This document shows positions 1 through 12,855 of a DNA stretch of 64,000 bases, piece after piece. The position numbers and the translations under genes were made by a program. Position 1 is the first letter of the stretch. Every line of letters begins with the position of its first letter. Location of the stretch: contig NC_052404.1 of assembly GCF_009389715.1 (NCBI RefSeq), positions 552,001 through 616,000 of the forward strand, read 5' to 3'. This DNA comes from Phoenix dactylifera (Eukaryota; Streptophyta; Magnoliopsida; Arecales; Arecaceae). The notes under the pieces were generated by a model. The model was not told where the DNA came from. It saw only the letters and a program-made list of their open reading frames with translations, and ran no database searches.

Positions 1-3000
1 ATTGATTTCTCATAGCAATGATAACTTTTGATGGATGCCCCCCATAGGATGTCTAAAAAATTTCCTAACGCTTGGACTGCAGGCATCTTCTCATCCTCTC
101 TAAAAAATAATAAAATGAGGGTATGCCTCACTGCTGAAACAAACCACAAGTGCCAGATTAACAAAAGCTGAAAGAATGTTGGAAGATTTTGCATTTGTGA
201 AGAACTCCATGGACCTCTTTGATAGCTGTTAGTAGTCCTTTTGGTTTATTCAGACTTCATTTAAGTTGCCTTGTGATCTTCATAATTTGTTAGCTCTCCT
301 ATTGACTGATAAGTTCCTCTTTCAGTGTGTCTGGAACCATTTCAGCCATGATCGAGTAATCATTGACCATGATTTCAGAATCTTTCAAAGATGTTTCTAC
401 TGTTGTGTTGATTGCAAATTTGCAATGAACTTCTTCAGATGGTAGAATCACCTCCTCCTTTGGCTCTTTCTTTTATTGGTACAAAAAAAAAATGTTTACT
501 TCTAAAGATGTTTCTTTTTATTTATTTCTTCAGATGTGGTAAATTTTGGCCCTTTTTTCACTTGAATCATAATACTTACTTTGTTGTCCTCAATCTGACT
601 TTCAAGCTGAAAGAATTTATTTGATGCTGAAATTGATCCTGGCTTCTCCTCCATGATGTCTTTGTGCGCTTTGCCAAGCTCTCGAGTTGTTGATAGTATG
701 ATACTTTGCCTTTTGTGTCCAGGGCTGTTGGTGTTATGACACTTCACCTTTGATGTACACCTAAAAAATCCCAATTTGGAATTTTTGTAATTCAGTCCAC
801 TTATTCTTCCTTGAATCATGATATTTGGAAGTTAGCAGAGAGCTCAACATTGTCTTTACTTTACTGGTGCATGCTGATCAATAACTCATCACATTGTCGG
901 TGTTAAAAGACCCCTATCATGATGATACCAGGACTGTCCTTGACGATGTACATGGAGTGTAATCTATGTTCTAAAACCAAACTGATGTAGGGCAGTGTAG
1001 TATAGGGGTGTATAAGGTGTAGAGAAGGGACTGAAACTTTTAGGTTGCTGAAATTTCAGGTTATAACCTGAGTTTTGAATAAAACCGAAGTAAAAAGTTA
1101 ATAATTTTTGAAGAAATAGGTATTGGATGGCTATTATCTAACCTAGGGTTTATGAAGTGTTTATACCAGGAATCAAGAGCTTGCTGGAGTGTTTCTGGAG
1201 AAAAAGCTGATTATACATGACATGAAAGATTTAGGGAAGATAAAAGTAGATTTTTTTGTCAAAGAATATTAAAAGAAAAGGCAAGTAATGACTAGAATAA
1301 AAGGATGAAAGAAAAAAATGGTCAAAGGAAGAGTGACGATGATACGGGACTCACCATCGAACCTAGGAATCATACTTAGGGCTGTAAGCCTCATGCTTAT
1401 TCTACGTCATCACACCATAGGAAAAAAAAAACTCTCGTCTTTCATTCATCCCTTTTTTTTGCATAAAAAATCTGATTACCTCTTCAACTTCCATGTTTAA
1501 AGGAATTGATAAACCTAACTAGACTTTTAGGCTCTCAAAAATGCCCTTATAACATGTGGTCACTGTTCATGTTTATTGTGTTACGAATAGTGCATGAACA
1601 GGATTGCCCTTGATTTAAAATTTTCTGCTAAAAACTAAAACTAACCTGAAAGAAAATACAAAAAATTGACAACTTAATTAAATCTTATAAAAATTCCTAA
1701 GTTGCAGCCTTATGAAGAATCATGGCATGATCTTGTGTCTCCATCAAGTGATCACGATTGGCTGCTTCTGACATATTTGGGTAGTTTGTTGTTTGAATTA
1801 ACTATCTACGAAATCAATTTGGATAAAGAAAAGTTACAAATGTAAGGAACCATTAACAACCACTAAGAAGTTACCAAGTAGATGTAGTGATTCATAACCC
1901 ACCGAATAACCGATGTGGGACTAACCACACGCCCGCATGGTCCTCATATACTCCTCCTGTTTCAGCCATGATATTCTCGTCAGGTTAAGGGTTCAAATCC
2001 ATACAAATCTAATAACAAGCACCACGATCGGCTCGTGGTCAGTCCCAATAGATCCATGTTATAGTGTCCCCTCGTCTATATAAGTTGGGTCGGATTCTTT
2101 CTGATATCACTTATAACAACTCAGGATCTTACCCAAAATAGCTAACCAGAAGGTATTATATGCGTTCCTTGATCCTATATAAGTACCCAAGATCTATCCA
2201 GCAAATAACTGATATGGTCTTGTACGTACCACTGATTGAGGGAACCCGCAGGTCTTGAGTCTTAGTAGGGCGAACAGCCTCTGGAACGTCGTTTTTTATC
2301 GGCTTTTCGGAAAGGGCGGGGCGCAAGAACAGGGAAGAAAGAGGAAAGTAGCATAGCAGAGAAAAGCTGTTTCCCTCTCGACTTTGGATCTTAGCACCCA
2401 AGAAGTCTGTCTGTACAAACGATGACGGCCTGTATTCGGAGTTTCCCTGGGGTTGGTAAAGCGGAGTAAACACACGTCCGTATAGGTCCTCACATACGTT
2501 GCATTAGTTTAGACTTGTGATTGGACAATAGCTTGGTACTTATGATCATATAATGGAACAGTTTGAAGCCCAGGTGTCTGCATCTTCAATTGGTCATGCT
2601 TTAAGCACTGGCTAGTTGGGCTGAAGCTCAGCATGATTCAATGCAGTCCATCTAGCAACGGAGTCAAAATCTCAACCTCATGCCCTGGTCCTCTGCTGTT
2701 TTTTTGGTTTTCTTCCCCTTTTCGTTTTTTGTGTTATGTTTTTGCTGTGGGAGACGGTTTGAAGTTGGTGAACTAGAACTTTGAAATATCAATTGCCTAG
2801 GACTGGAATGCATGAAGCAAAAGCAAGCTATCAAATTTGAAGTGATTTTAGTCAAGTTTGGATCCACTCCATGATGCATAAATCATTGTTGGTGGACTTC
2901 CATTCCTTCTTTCTTATTTTTCGGAGAAGATATGGTTTGCTTCCTTTTATCATAACATTAAGAAAATGAAACTTATTGATTTTTATGCAAGAAGTAGCAT

Positions 3001-4540
3001 ATTTTTATCCCCATTGTATAAGGTATGCTTTGTGTTTGTCTGATTAATATCTGATATCTTTTGGTTTTTGTTTGTTTCAACAGAGAAAATATAACAAATT
3101 GTCTTGAAAAGAAAAGTCTTGGGGAAAAGTCATGAGAGAGTGGGAATTCCCTCAATGATGAAGTTCGACATTATGATGCAAAGTTCTGAGTAAACTTAAT
3201 GCTCCATGGCCACCCACCTTCTGGAAGTTTTTTTTTTTTTTCTTTCTGGTGCCTCTCCAAGAGAGAGAAAAGAGGCAAGTGTAAGAACTAAAATCCAGAA
3301 TTTGCTCATCATGTAAACCAACTTTACTAAGAAAACAATCTTGAATAATGGACTCACATCAATCCATCCTTGTTTTTACATATAACTAAGTGAAAGATAT
3401 AATGTTAGCATCAACCAAATACAGTTAAATGGAAAGAGAAAAGATCTATCAATTTATTACAAAGTAAGTCTGATTAAATTTCCCACCAAATTGTGCAGCC
3501 AAAACAAGCACCCAACTTTTAGAAGGAAGAAAGGTAGCAATCTCCTGACTTCAGCGAAGCTTCCAAGAAGACCTTGACTAACCCCAGTCCCTGTCATTTC
3601 TGCTGGTTTAAGAAAGGCCGGAAATGTCAAATGTGGCATCCCATTGTTTGACTGGAGTACCTTTTTGACTTAAATGTTGGAAGAAAATAAAAGCATGGAC
3701 CAAGCTTTAGTCTTTATCACCTTCTGTAGGCCTTCAAACTGACCCTTGTACGAAGGATCCATATGATGATAAGGATCCACATGATGATAAGGCTGTGACC
3801 CATTGTACCCTCGGCTCTAATGCCACTTGTCACGAATTCAGAGTCTAAAAATTTTTAAGCTATTGGATGGAAAGCTAGGATGGCAAGTAATGAAAAGCAT
3901 GTACTGAGTTGAGTTTCAAACTATGGCTGGACCATAGAGGATGCAAGATGCTTCGTTAATGTCCATTGATTTAGACTCTTTCCCCCTTTTATACCACAAA
4001 AAAAAGATCGTGAGTGGCCTGAACCAAACCAAGAACAAAAACAGAAGCCTTTTGACTCCCTCACATCTGGCTCGGCCTCGAGCCCTGGGCGGATGAGACA
4101 AGAAGCAAATAGGAAATTAAAAAGACAGTAGAGATAATTTTGTTAAGTTGCTAAGATGGACTAGGTATGTAACCCTATGTTTATTATTATGTCTAGGTAT
4201 CTAACCCTATGTTTATTATTATTAGTCTGACTAGTTAGAAAATTGGGTATCTTTTGCACCTAAAGAATATATGCACAGGATAAAAGCCCATGCTTGATAT
4301 TCATATGAGAGGTAGATTGAATGGTCTAGGAGAAGAAAAATTGAAATCCAAAACCCTTTCGAGTGCGCAATAAAATAATCGGGATTACTTGTTCGACCTA
4401 AAGGCGATTTATCTTGTCCTCCTCTTTTAAGAATTCTTTTGCTTTTCTTTTTTGAGATAAATTCTTTTACTTTTCAAATCTTATCTAGGTAGAAAAGTTT
4501 CTTGCTTCCCATTGCTAACATTTTCCGGGCACCATTCATA
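1..4540. other. Gene-poor AT-rich region with dispersed repeat pieces
   Basis: I recognise no gene here. The minus strand at about 300-820 has two short coding-like stretches in which Lys/Glu/Ser-rich peptides run for about 100 and 50 codons, but I cannot match them to a family and the frame breaks between them. The rest is AT-rich intergenic DNA. The part at 1860-2500 belongs to a dispersed repeat listed separately. Confidence 0.5.
2110..2500. repeat. Dispersed repeat shared with 40.1 kb, interrupted by a foreign-looking 250-bp block
   Basis: The stretch from about 2113 (aacaactcaggatcttaccc...) through ttccttgatcctatataagtaccc and on to the final cctcacata resembles 40108-40230 (aacaactcagaaactaacc, ttccttgatcttgtataaatactc, gatcctcacata). 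The copy at 40.1 kb runs straight through. This copy carries about 250 extra bases, roughly 2211-2460, of higher GC and different texture. The neighbouring phrase 'gatgtgggactaaccacacgcc' at about 1912 is of a kind often seen in plant repeats. The family was not identified. Confidence 0.5.
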
Positions 4541-4543
4541 TAA

Positions 4544-5013
4544 GGCTCGTTTGGTTCGCAGGAAAAGAAGGAAGAAAAATGTGGTCAACAGAAAAGTAAT
4601 GAGATGCCTCTTGTTTGATTGGAGTTTTCAAAGGAGAGAAACGGGAAAGTTGTATTCCCATGGGAATATGATTCCCACATTTCATAGAAAAGTATTTCCC
4701 ATGCGAAATATGGGAAAGTTACTTTTCCATGAGCCGGGAATCATCCTATTTTTAATTTTTTTTTCAAAAAGACCCTTCAGCATTAAAGTGGCATTAAAGA
4801 CTTAATTTTTATTAAGGGTATAATAAGAATTACACATAACTTTTTTAGGAAAGTGGATGGTCAACCAAATATAAGCACTCTGAAAATCTATTACTTTTTC
4901 ATGGTCAACCAAACATGCCAAAAAAACTTTTCGAGACATTCTCTTCCTAGGAATTTGCTTCCCAGGAATCATATTCCTAGGAAGGAAAATGCTTCCCGCG
5001 AACCAAACGAGCC
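4544..5013. mobile_element. MITE with TIRs, PIF/Harbinger (Tourist)-like
   Basis: The left end reads ggctcgtttggttcgcagga and the right end is its near-perfect inverse (gcgaaccaaacgagccc), giving terminal inverted repeats of about 20 bp around a 470-bp non-coding body. Bases resembling TAA or ATA flank both ends. That fits the 3-bp TWA target duplication of PIF/Harbinger elements, whose TIRs often carry GTTTGGTT. The interior also folds: gggaatcata-type and ggaaagt-type motifs recur on both strands. It has no transposase, so it is non-autonomous. The superfamily is inferred from TIR and TSD only. Confidence 0.65.
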
Positions 5014-8000
5014 CATAAGAAATATTTATCGCACAAGCTATTCTGAAAATAGGCCCTTGATGTTATTTATGCACATCTTATTGATAGAAAAGATGGTTCA
5101 ATCTTGACTGCATTTGCTGAATTAAAACAATGGCTGAATAGTCAATGGGTTATCGATTTGACAATTTGCTCGTTTTTGTGTTGCCTACAGATTATTGCTT
5201 CAAATGCTCATGAATTTAGATAGGTGTTTGAGTTCTGCACTCTGGACTGTTATTTTATTTTGAGATTTTGTTGCCCATTTTAATTCTTGAGACTTAGTTT
5301 TCATGACCATTTTGTTTAGTCTCTATTTGGCTGCAATCCACGCCTGATTGTTAATTAACAAAAAAATGTAATTATGTGCAAAGGACTAAAAATAAAGTGG
5401 CCAGCTATCTGTAGAACTAATCATCAAATGGAAGTCAAATTAAAGAAGAGCTGTTAATTTTACTATATTAATTATATCACTGCTAAAATAAAAAATATTG
5501 TTTTTAACTAATATATAGATTTGAATCTTAGAAAGATTATCTTAATTGAACAGTTAAAAGACCAAGTAACTGTTATTATTCTGTTGTATGATGGACATTG
5601 TAATAGTATGTGATATTTAAACAATAGATGCAATTAAATTCCCACCTTGTACAATAGATAGCACACCTAGGAGACACCCTAACTTCTTAAATAAACTGTT
5701 ATTGCAAGATGATGGCTTTTATTTTAGTTTTAGAGCAATGCTGAGTCCAACAAAATGTTGATGATGAGTCAAAGCAGGGAAGGCATGGATGTAGTCTTGA
5801 TTAGTAGGCCTAACAACCCTAGTTTAGTCGGCAATTGACCTTGAGAAAGATTGTCCCAACTATCTAGAACTTGTGGGCTAATTAGTGGGGACAAAAACAT
5901 CCATAATTGGCGGCTTAGAGTCATCTGTCTCATTAAGCTCGTATAAGATAAGAACCAAAAGAATGGCTAAAAAAATTCTGAGGCAAAACAAGAAATTTTG
6001 AGGTCGGTCTATTGGATTAACTATCATTTTATATTTTAGTGAGTGAAAATTAAATCCTAGACCCTTGATTTTGATCACTATTTTATATTTGATTTTTGAC
6101 CCATGCATAAGTATGTAAGGAACAAGTACAATTATGTAAAGAAAAAGATATAATTATGTAAAAATTCCCTAACACATACTATTTCATTTCCTATGAAATA
6201 CAATAAAGGTTAAATAATAAACAAGAGATAAATATTAAAAACAACTGACATTATAACAAATTACAATTTCTAGATTCTCCCTGAAGATGCATCAAGTTCA
6301 AAAAGGGACACAATTGTGGACCACCATTCATCAATTAGTTAATCAAAGATATCCCTTTAATTAATGAAGCTTAAGATTGTATAAGCAATAGTTGTGTGAT
6401 ATCACGATGATGTAAGTGACCATTCTAATGGTGTTGGAATTTTTCCAAGCCATTATAGCAGTTGAATGTTCCAAGCTTTTGAAAGCATCTAGAGCGAGAA
6501 ATCAAATGCGTCTCTAATGAAGGCCTCAAATTACTAAAGAATAAGCATAGTCTATTTTTATTTTTATTTTATTTTATTTTTTGTGTGTAACACTTTGCAA
6601 AAAAATATCGCACAAAGTATCTTAGATAGATGTAAACAGGTATATCACATGAGGCCTCTCTTTAAACTATTTTTCTTGAAAAATGAAACTCTTTTCTCTT
6701 TTTTGATGATTAAATAGGTGAAGAACTCGAGCAAAATAAGGAATTATCAAGAAAATTGCGGCAAGCTTTCAAGAATGCTTTCTTCATCAATTTTTCACAA
6801 CCCTCAAAGTTCTTGTGAGTGACACCTATAAATAAAAACAATGAGAATTATTTGATTAATTCAAATTAAAATCCTCTCCATGTTGAAAGAATATTTGCAA
6901 TTCAGTTATTTGTCCAATATTATCTATGTAGGTCCCATCCAACTATGATCGGGCAAACAAATAGGACAAGCTATGCATGGCAAGTGCCTTAATTGTATGT
7001 TCAATCATCTATTAAGAATAGATGGGACCGAGTTGTATAGATGGTGATGGGCTAATGACTAGATAATTCAATTATCTTAATTTTGCATAAAAAATATTAA
7101 TTATTAATTTTGTAAGAAAATATTTGTTTTTTTTTTTAAATTAGGGTTTCTTAGGCATTTTCATCCCATATTTAAATACAAAATAAATAGTATATATTTA
7201 CTAGATAGCGGATACATATTTACTGATACATATATATTGAATATCCGATTCATATTGGTTGGATTACTACTTGTCTCACACTTAAATATATGACCAAAGA
7301 TTGTTAAGGAATGATGCATAAACATGTATTTTTCTGCTAAAAAAATCTAAGTTTTCTTCTACTTAATGAACATTTTATAGAAAATCCACTTCAATTATTT
7401 AAAAAACTTGAGATGAGTTGATATTCAAAAAACTCATGGAAGTCAACCTTGGAAAGAATATTTCTAAGTAAAAAATGTTATAAGCTAGTTAGTGGCCATT
7501 AAGAAAGTTGATATTATAAAAAAAAAAATTGACAAAATCTCTTGAAATATTACAATATTATCTTTTAGGTTAAAAAAACTGAAAGTCTATATATGTCTAA
7601 AAATATTTATGAAATAATAGTTGATTTTTTAATAATAAAGAAAGTCCAAAATCTTTGAATGTTATTGCTTGTTAGATTGATAAAATCTTTTTATGATTAT
7701 ATTAGATATCAAAGTTCAAATCATGCATTCACATAAGCTCAGCATCTCAGGAGTATTTGAAGGAATGGAAACTCTTAAAGGCAAACATCAAATACTCATA
7801 TTTATGTCACATGATAAAAACATTAGAAGAAAAGGGGTGAGGGGTGGGTGGGGGCGTCTCCTTTCTTCCTTCCCCTCTTATTTCCTCATGTGAAAGTTCA
7901 GCATTTATGCAAGCTTCTTTATTCTAGATTCAAGTAATCTTTTTTTTTGTCTTTTCTCTTTTTGTGACCTTCGTCGCAGCTATCCAACCAACCATGCTAC

Positions 8001-8160
8001 TCTCACACTGCATCGCATATACTTGATGTTAGTAGTTGCAACAGGCATTGCTTTGGCATTAGGCAATGCCTTTAAAATCACAACCCTTATTTTCTTATAG
8101 GAAGTTATAGTTTTGATGAATGTAGAATGATGCACCTATAAGTATTGTGGGCTTCGATGA
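5014..8160. other. AT-rich intergenic DNA, no gene recognised
   Basis: Long AT-rich sequence with scattered poly(A)/poly(T) runs. The short open frames have no recognisable motif and poor codon texture. I see no RNA gene. Confidence 0.5.
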
Positions 8161-9850
8161 TTTATCTTGGATGGATCTTTCTTGCCTATTTTTTTTAATA
8201 ACGAGAGAGTCATCATTATCTAATGTACTTATCATATATACTAAAATAGATGCACTACTTGCATTGATCTCTTTTCTTACCTTGTTGACACTAATTATTA
8301 ATAACATGATTTATTCCTTCTCGCATTCCACATTATCATTTATAAGATAAAAATTATGTATTATATTGATGAAAATTATATATTAATTAATTATAGCTAA
8401 TAGAAAAATGGTTATAATCACTTGCTATGGAGATACTGATATTAATGATGAGATTTAGATCCTTCTCACATTTCACATTATTATTAATAAGGTGAAAGCC
8501 ATATATTAATTAAATCAATAAGACAAAGAAAGTTGATACTAAAGATGTAAACAAATAATTGCAGGCTATAGAATAATAGTTCTTAGTTATTCTATAAATA
8601 TTATAACAATTACAAAAGAATTTATATAACAATTGAAGTAGATATATCTAACATTCATAATTTATTTAATATAATAAAAACATTATAAAAAATATATATT
8701 ATAGATATATTTTTTATTTGTTACAAGACTATATTTAATATCATATATATCAATTATAGTATATAATTTAATTTTAACTCAAAATAAAACCAATTGCCAC
8801 ATCTATAGTCTTGAAATTTAGTACAATCTATACTCTACCCTTCACACATATAATTTACTTTATGGCTTCAAGTAACAACCATTACAATGTCGTAGTGGCA
8901 CTATAATAGTTTTGACAAACCTATGCAATATTTTAAATCTAATTTATTACACTTCTATATTATATTTACAATACAATTTGAAAATAGATAAAAAAAATTA
9001 TATCCATGGATAGTGCAAGTTATATGCTAGTATACATATGAAAATGGAAGCTTTGCTTGTGCTGAGCTCTTCACTCACCACATAGACACTAATACTAATG
9101 ACGAAATTTAAATCCTTCTTGTGCTCCATATTATCATTAATAAGGTGAAAGCCATATATTAATCAAATCAATGTATTAATTAAAATATATATTAATTAAT
9201 TGTAGCCTATAAAATAATGGTTTTTAATCCCTCCTCATGAGGATACTAATATTACTAATGAAATTTACATACTTCTCAAATTCTACATATCATTGCTAAG
9301 GTAAAAACTGTATATTAATTAAATCAATGGGACCAGAGACTGATATTGAAAATGTAAATGATTAATTGTAGGATTAGAAAATGTTTTTTTTTTAATTTGT
9401 TATATAAATATCTTAATAATTATAATAGAATTTATATAACAACTAAAATAATATATTTAATATTCATAACTTATTTAATATAATATAATAATTATATAAG
9501 ATAAAAAATATATATTCTTAATTTGTTATAATATATATATATATATATATATCATATATAATTTACATGTTCATTGTTTAGTTTAACTCAAACTTAAGCC
9601 AATCAACATATGTATAAGCTTAAAATTTAGTATAATCTATATTCCAGCATGCACATATCTAATTTATTTCATTGGTTGAAGTAATAGTCATTACCATATC
9701 GTAATGGTACCAGAATTGTTTTGACCAACCTACATAATATTTTAAATATAATTTATTAGACCGCTACAATATATTTTAAGAATAATTCAAAAATAGATAA
9801 AACATAATATTTGCATATTTAATGGGTTATATACTAGTGTACAACTATGG
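8160..9850 (+). mobile_element. Tandem cluster of Helitron-like elements
   Basis: Two related copies lie head to tail. Each contains the motif 'acattatcattaataaggtg' or a variant (near 8330, 8470, 9125 and 9285) and the phrase gtgaaagccatatattaatt. Each copy ends in a CTAGT-type terminus: ttatatgctagt at about 9034 and ttatatactagt at about 9838. The second copy begins directly after the first with atgaaaatggaagctttgct. Plant Helitrons end in CTRR/CTAGT and lack TIRs, which fits, and the sequence 'aaaatgg(a/g)agctttgctt' recurs as a 5' part at 22140. No Rep/helicase is seen, so these are non-autonomous. An (AT)n run lies inside at 9531-9553. Confidence 0.45.
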
Positions 9851-10281
9851 TGAGATCCAGATTTTTGTCCATGGAGGAGTCATAATTTTCCATGAATAAT
9901 AGGACTTTATTTCAATTATATGTTCACATTTGGTTGTTTCAATTTTTTGATCTCCTAAAAATTCAAGCATGTAACTTCTTTCCTTCTCGTAATCCAACAA
10001 CCAAAACAAACTCCCACATTTGGATTTTTTTTCACAATAAAAAAAATCAATTGTAACTTATGAGATTTTGATAATGATATTATAATAAAATTTAATATCA
10101 TTGATATTAAAATCACTCATTATAATATCTATTTGATGATAAATTAAAGACAACTAAAATATATAAATTTTATTTTTTATAAAAAAATATAGTATGAATT
10201 ATATTTAATGATTTCTATCTAAAATTTAGATGATCTATCACTACTTTTAATTAATAATTATTTTTAAGAAATTAAATGTAG
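9851..10281. other. AT-rich intergenic DNA, nothing recognised
   Basis: Very AT-rich, with no open frame of note, no inverted repeat and no RNA gene that I can see. Confidence 0.5.
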
Positions 10282-10450
10282 AGAGTTTTTTTTTTGCTAA
10301 AGCGGGTATTTCATACAACATGGGTACGAATACACCTAATCGAATCAGAAAATAAAAGGTTCTGAAAAGCTCCGGGCATCCCTCCTTCTTCAGTTTATAG
10401 AGCGCCTCGCTATATATGCCGCCACTCTGTCGGTCCCGTTAGCTTTACGA
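10282..10450 (-). mobile_element. 5'-truncated LINE 3' tail (minus strand)
   Basis: Read on the minus strand, this ends in a poly(A) run (poly-T at about 10282-10291 on the + strand). Just before that it encodes a degraded C-terminus, DRVAAYIARRS followed by GVFVPML in a shifted frame. These align by eye with DWVAAFVARH...GFIRTHVV at the 3' end of the LINE at 13-15.4 kb, which is the RNase H C-terminus of plant L1-like LINEs. Stops and frameshifts are present. Only about 170 bp survive, typical of 5' truncation during target-primed insertion. Confidence 0.5.
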
Positions 10451-11390
10451 TATACGTACGTAGTCTGAAATGTAATATTTTTATTCATCATTATTCAAAT
10501 ATTGTGGAGCAAGGGTGAACTTCTGGTCGGATTTTTTTTGGATCCAATTGGTAACCATGATCGAGTCATCTTTTGTAATGATTGAACCTTGTTGTTCTAT
10601 TTAAAGTAAAGATAATTTAGAATGGAGATCAGGGCAGCATGCCGAACTGGCCCCTAAAAGTCTAAAGAGAAAAACAGGACAGGAGTCGCTGTCCAAATAA
10701 AAATATGGGCCAGAGCCGTTGCTTCGTCGAAACACGCGTCGCTTTGTACGTAAAGAAGGAAAACTCTTTCAACTCAAAAAGAGTTCGCAGCATTCCACGC
10801 CCCCGCCTTCGCGGTCCCCCGCCACCCCTTGACCCCTGAACCACCTCTGCTCCTCTCCATCACACGTGACCTCGCCCCAAATCCCCAATACCCTTCATAC
10901 TTCCCCCTGACGACTCCCGCTTTCAAACAAAAAGAACTCGGCAAACCTAAGTAGGTGAAACCTCACATCACTTTTCAAAATTCTTTCAATTCCTGTGACC
11001 TGGCAAGCCATTTCATAAAATAAAAAAACGTTGTCCTATGTTCCATAGTGTATGGATATTTGTGCCATCTATTAAAAATCATATATCTGTTTCTCCTAAA
11101 ATATGCTAATAAATGTAAACTATTATACATCATTACACTCAACCATCACTTTTTAACTCCTATTGCTCTGCTTGCTTGACCTCTTCATTTCTTTGTAAGC
11201 TCATGACATAGATCTCTTAAGCAGGACCTTCGTCCTTCCCTCTATTGCCCATTCTCCAATGATATTTTCCTTGATCCATGGGCAGCTTTTCATTCTCTGT
11301 GTTTAGCTCCGTGAACCAGTGGACTGAGCCTGGTCCACTCGACTAGCCTAGCCATATTGGGCCAACTTCACGTGCCATGTACAAAGGGAG
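10451..11390. other. Intergenic DNA, no gene recognised
   Basis: Mixed composition, with a C-rich patch at 10790-10920 (gacctcgcccc type). The open frames are short and unconvincing. Nothing specific was identified. Confidence 0.4.
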
Positions 11391-12686
11391 GATCCAGAGA
11401 AAGACTCCAATTGAGAGCCTTCTTCCTCTCCGATCGCGATGGTGATCGCAATTTCATCGTCACCCAAAGACCGGCCGAATAAGGCCGGAATTGTCTATTT
11501 AAAGATCCTCTTCCTTCTCCTTCGAGTTCACCCAAGCTACCGATCTCAAGCTTCTCCTCCGATCTTCTTCCTCAATTTGTCGCTTGAAGGAGCCGCCAGA
11601 CCACCTCACTGGATCGAAGAAGGTCTTCTTCTTCTTCTTTCTTTCTCTCTCCTATTATTTAAATGAGATTTGGGTTGGCGAATCGCTGGTAAACCATTCG
11701 AAACAAGGTGCCCTGTTACGACCCCTTTTTCTTCCAGGTTTCGTCATCATCGGCCACCGTTGCCGGCGATGACTACGGCTGAGAGCCGTCGTGGCCACCT
11801 TCGCCTGGGGCAAAGCCACCATGGGTTGTCACCCCTTCTGATTGAAGAAAAAAAGGGGGAGACGGGCTCTCCCCTATTTTGGGGAAGAAGAAGAGTCTCT
11901 CTCTTCTTTCTTTCTCCCATCTCTATTTCTCTTTTCTCTCTCTTTCTTTGTTTACTTTCTCTCTCAATGTGGACTTTCTCTCTTCTTTTTTCTCCTCTCT
12001 CCTCTCTCCTCTCTCTATCTGAACTTTCTCTTTCTAGAGTTGATTGGCCCCATATGTACGACTCTCAGTGATTTCTGGATTGACCCAGATGAAGGGGCCT
12101 GATCTAGAGTCGTTGAACAACGTGCCGAGCCCATCATAGTCCTTGCCAAATATTATTAAATTTGATCACTTTCGATATCTATCGAACCATCTGTACCTAC
12201 TTCGAACATGATCAGATGAGTTTTGTCTTGATTAGACCAACCGAGGTATCGGACACTTCTGCTTGGTCAGCCCTATGAGGGTATTGGAATTAAAGTTTCC
12301 ATTTGTTTTAGAATGATTGTGATAAATTCTGATAATGTTTAAATACTATGATTTTAGAAGGATTTTTGAAACTGATTGGATTAATACTTTGGATTCGTTC
12401 GCAAGATAAATAATGTAACTCTTTTTCTAAATCTATCAACAAATTATAGATATTTTCTTAATCAAATTATTCATGATTTATAAAGTTGATGCATAGTATT
12501 TTATTATTATATATGCATCTTTCTAGAATCTTGTATAATTCTTAATTGAATGTATTGATTTTGATATAGATTAAGTTTGATTGATGTCGATGTCGTATAA
12601 ATTTATGTATCTTACGATTTGGAACACTGAATACGAGAAAACGAGTTTTTGCTTCGAAATAGATTTGGACTCGCAACAATACTATG

Positions 12687-12855
12687 TATCGATACCCTGC
12701 CAGTGGGGTTCATTCACTGGTATATCGATACTTTGCCAATAGAGTTTATTCGCTAGTATATCGACACTCTACCAGTAGGGGTTATTCGCTAGTATATCGA
12801 CACTCTGCCAATGGGGTATAAGTTGGCATAACGACACCCTGCCAATGGGATATAA
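12687..12855. repeat. 36-bp minisatellite, left part
   Basis: At least five imperfect units of about 36 bp are present, with core tatatcgacactctgccaat followed by ggggtttattcgctag or a variant. The same core resumes at about 15391-15470 (gtcgacactctgccagcg, tatctataccatgccggtgg) on the far side of the LINE, so one array was probably split. The units have diverged. Confidence 0.75.

Noticed and set aside
500-820. 105-aa minus-strand frame as a gene
   Set aside because: Codon texture is fair, but no domain or splice structure could be assigned, so it is only mentioned in the regional note.
1975-2010. tRNA-like box B (gggttcaaatcc)
   Set aside because: No box A at the right distance and no cloverleaf fold; it lies in a dispersed repeat.
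12687-12855. CRISPR-like regular repeats
   Set aside because: The units are directly adjacent with no unique spacers, lie in eukaryotic DNA and flank a LINE; this is a minisatellite.
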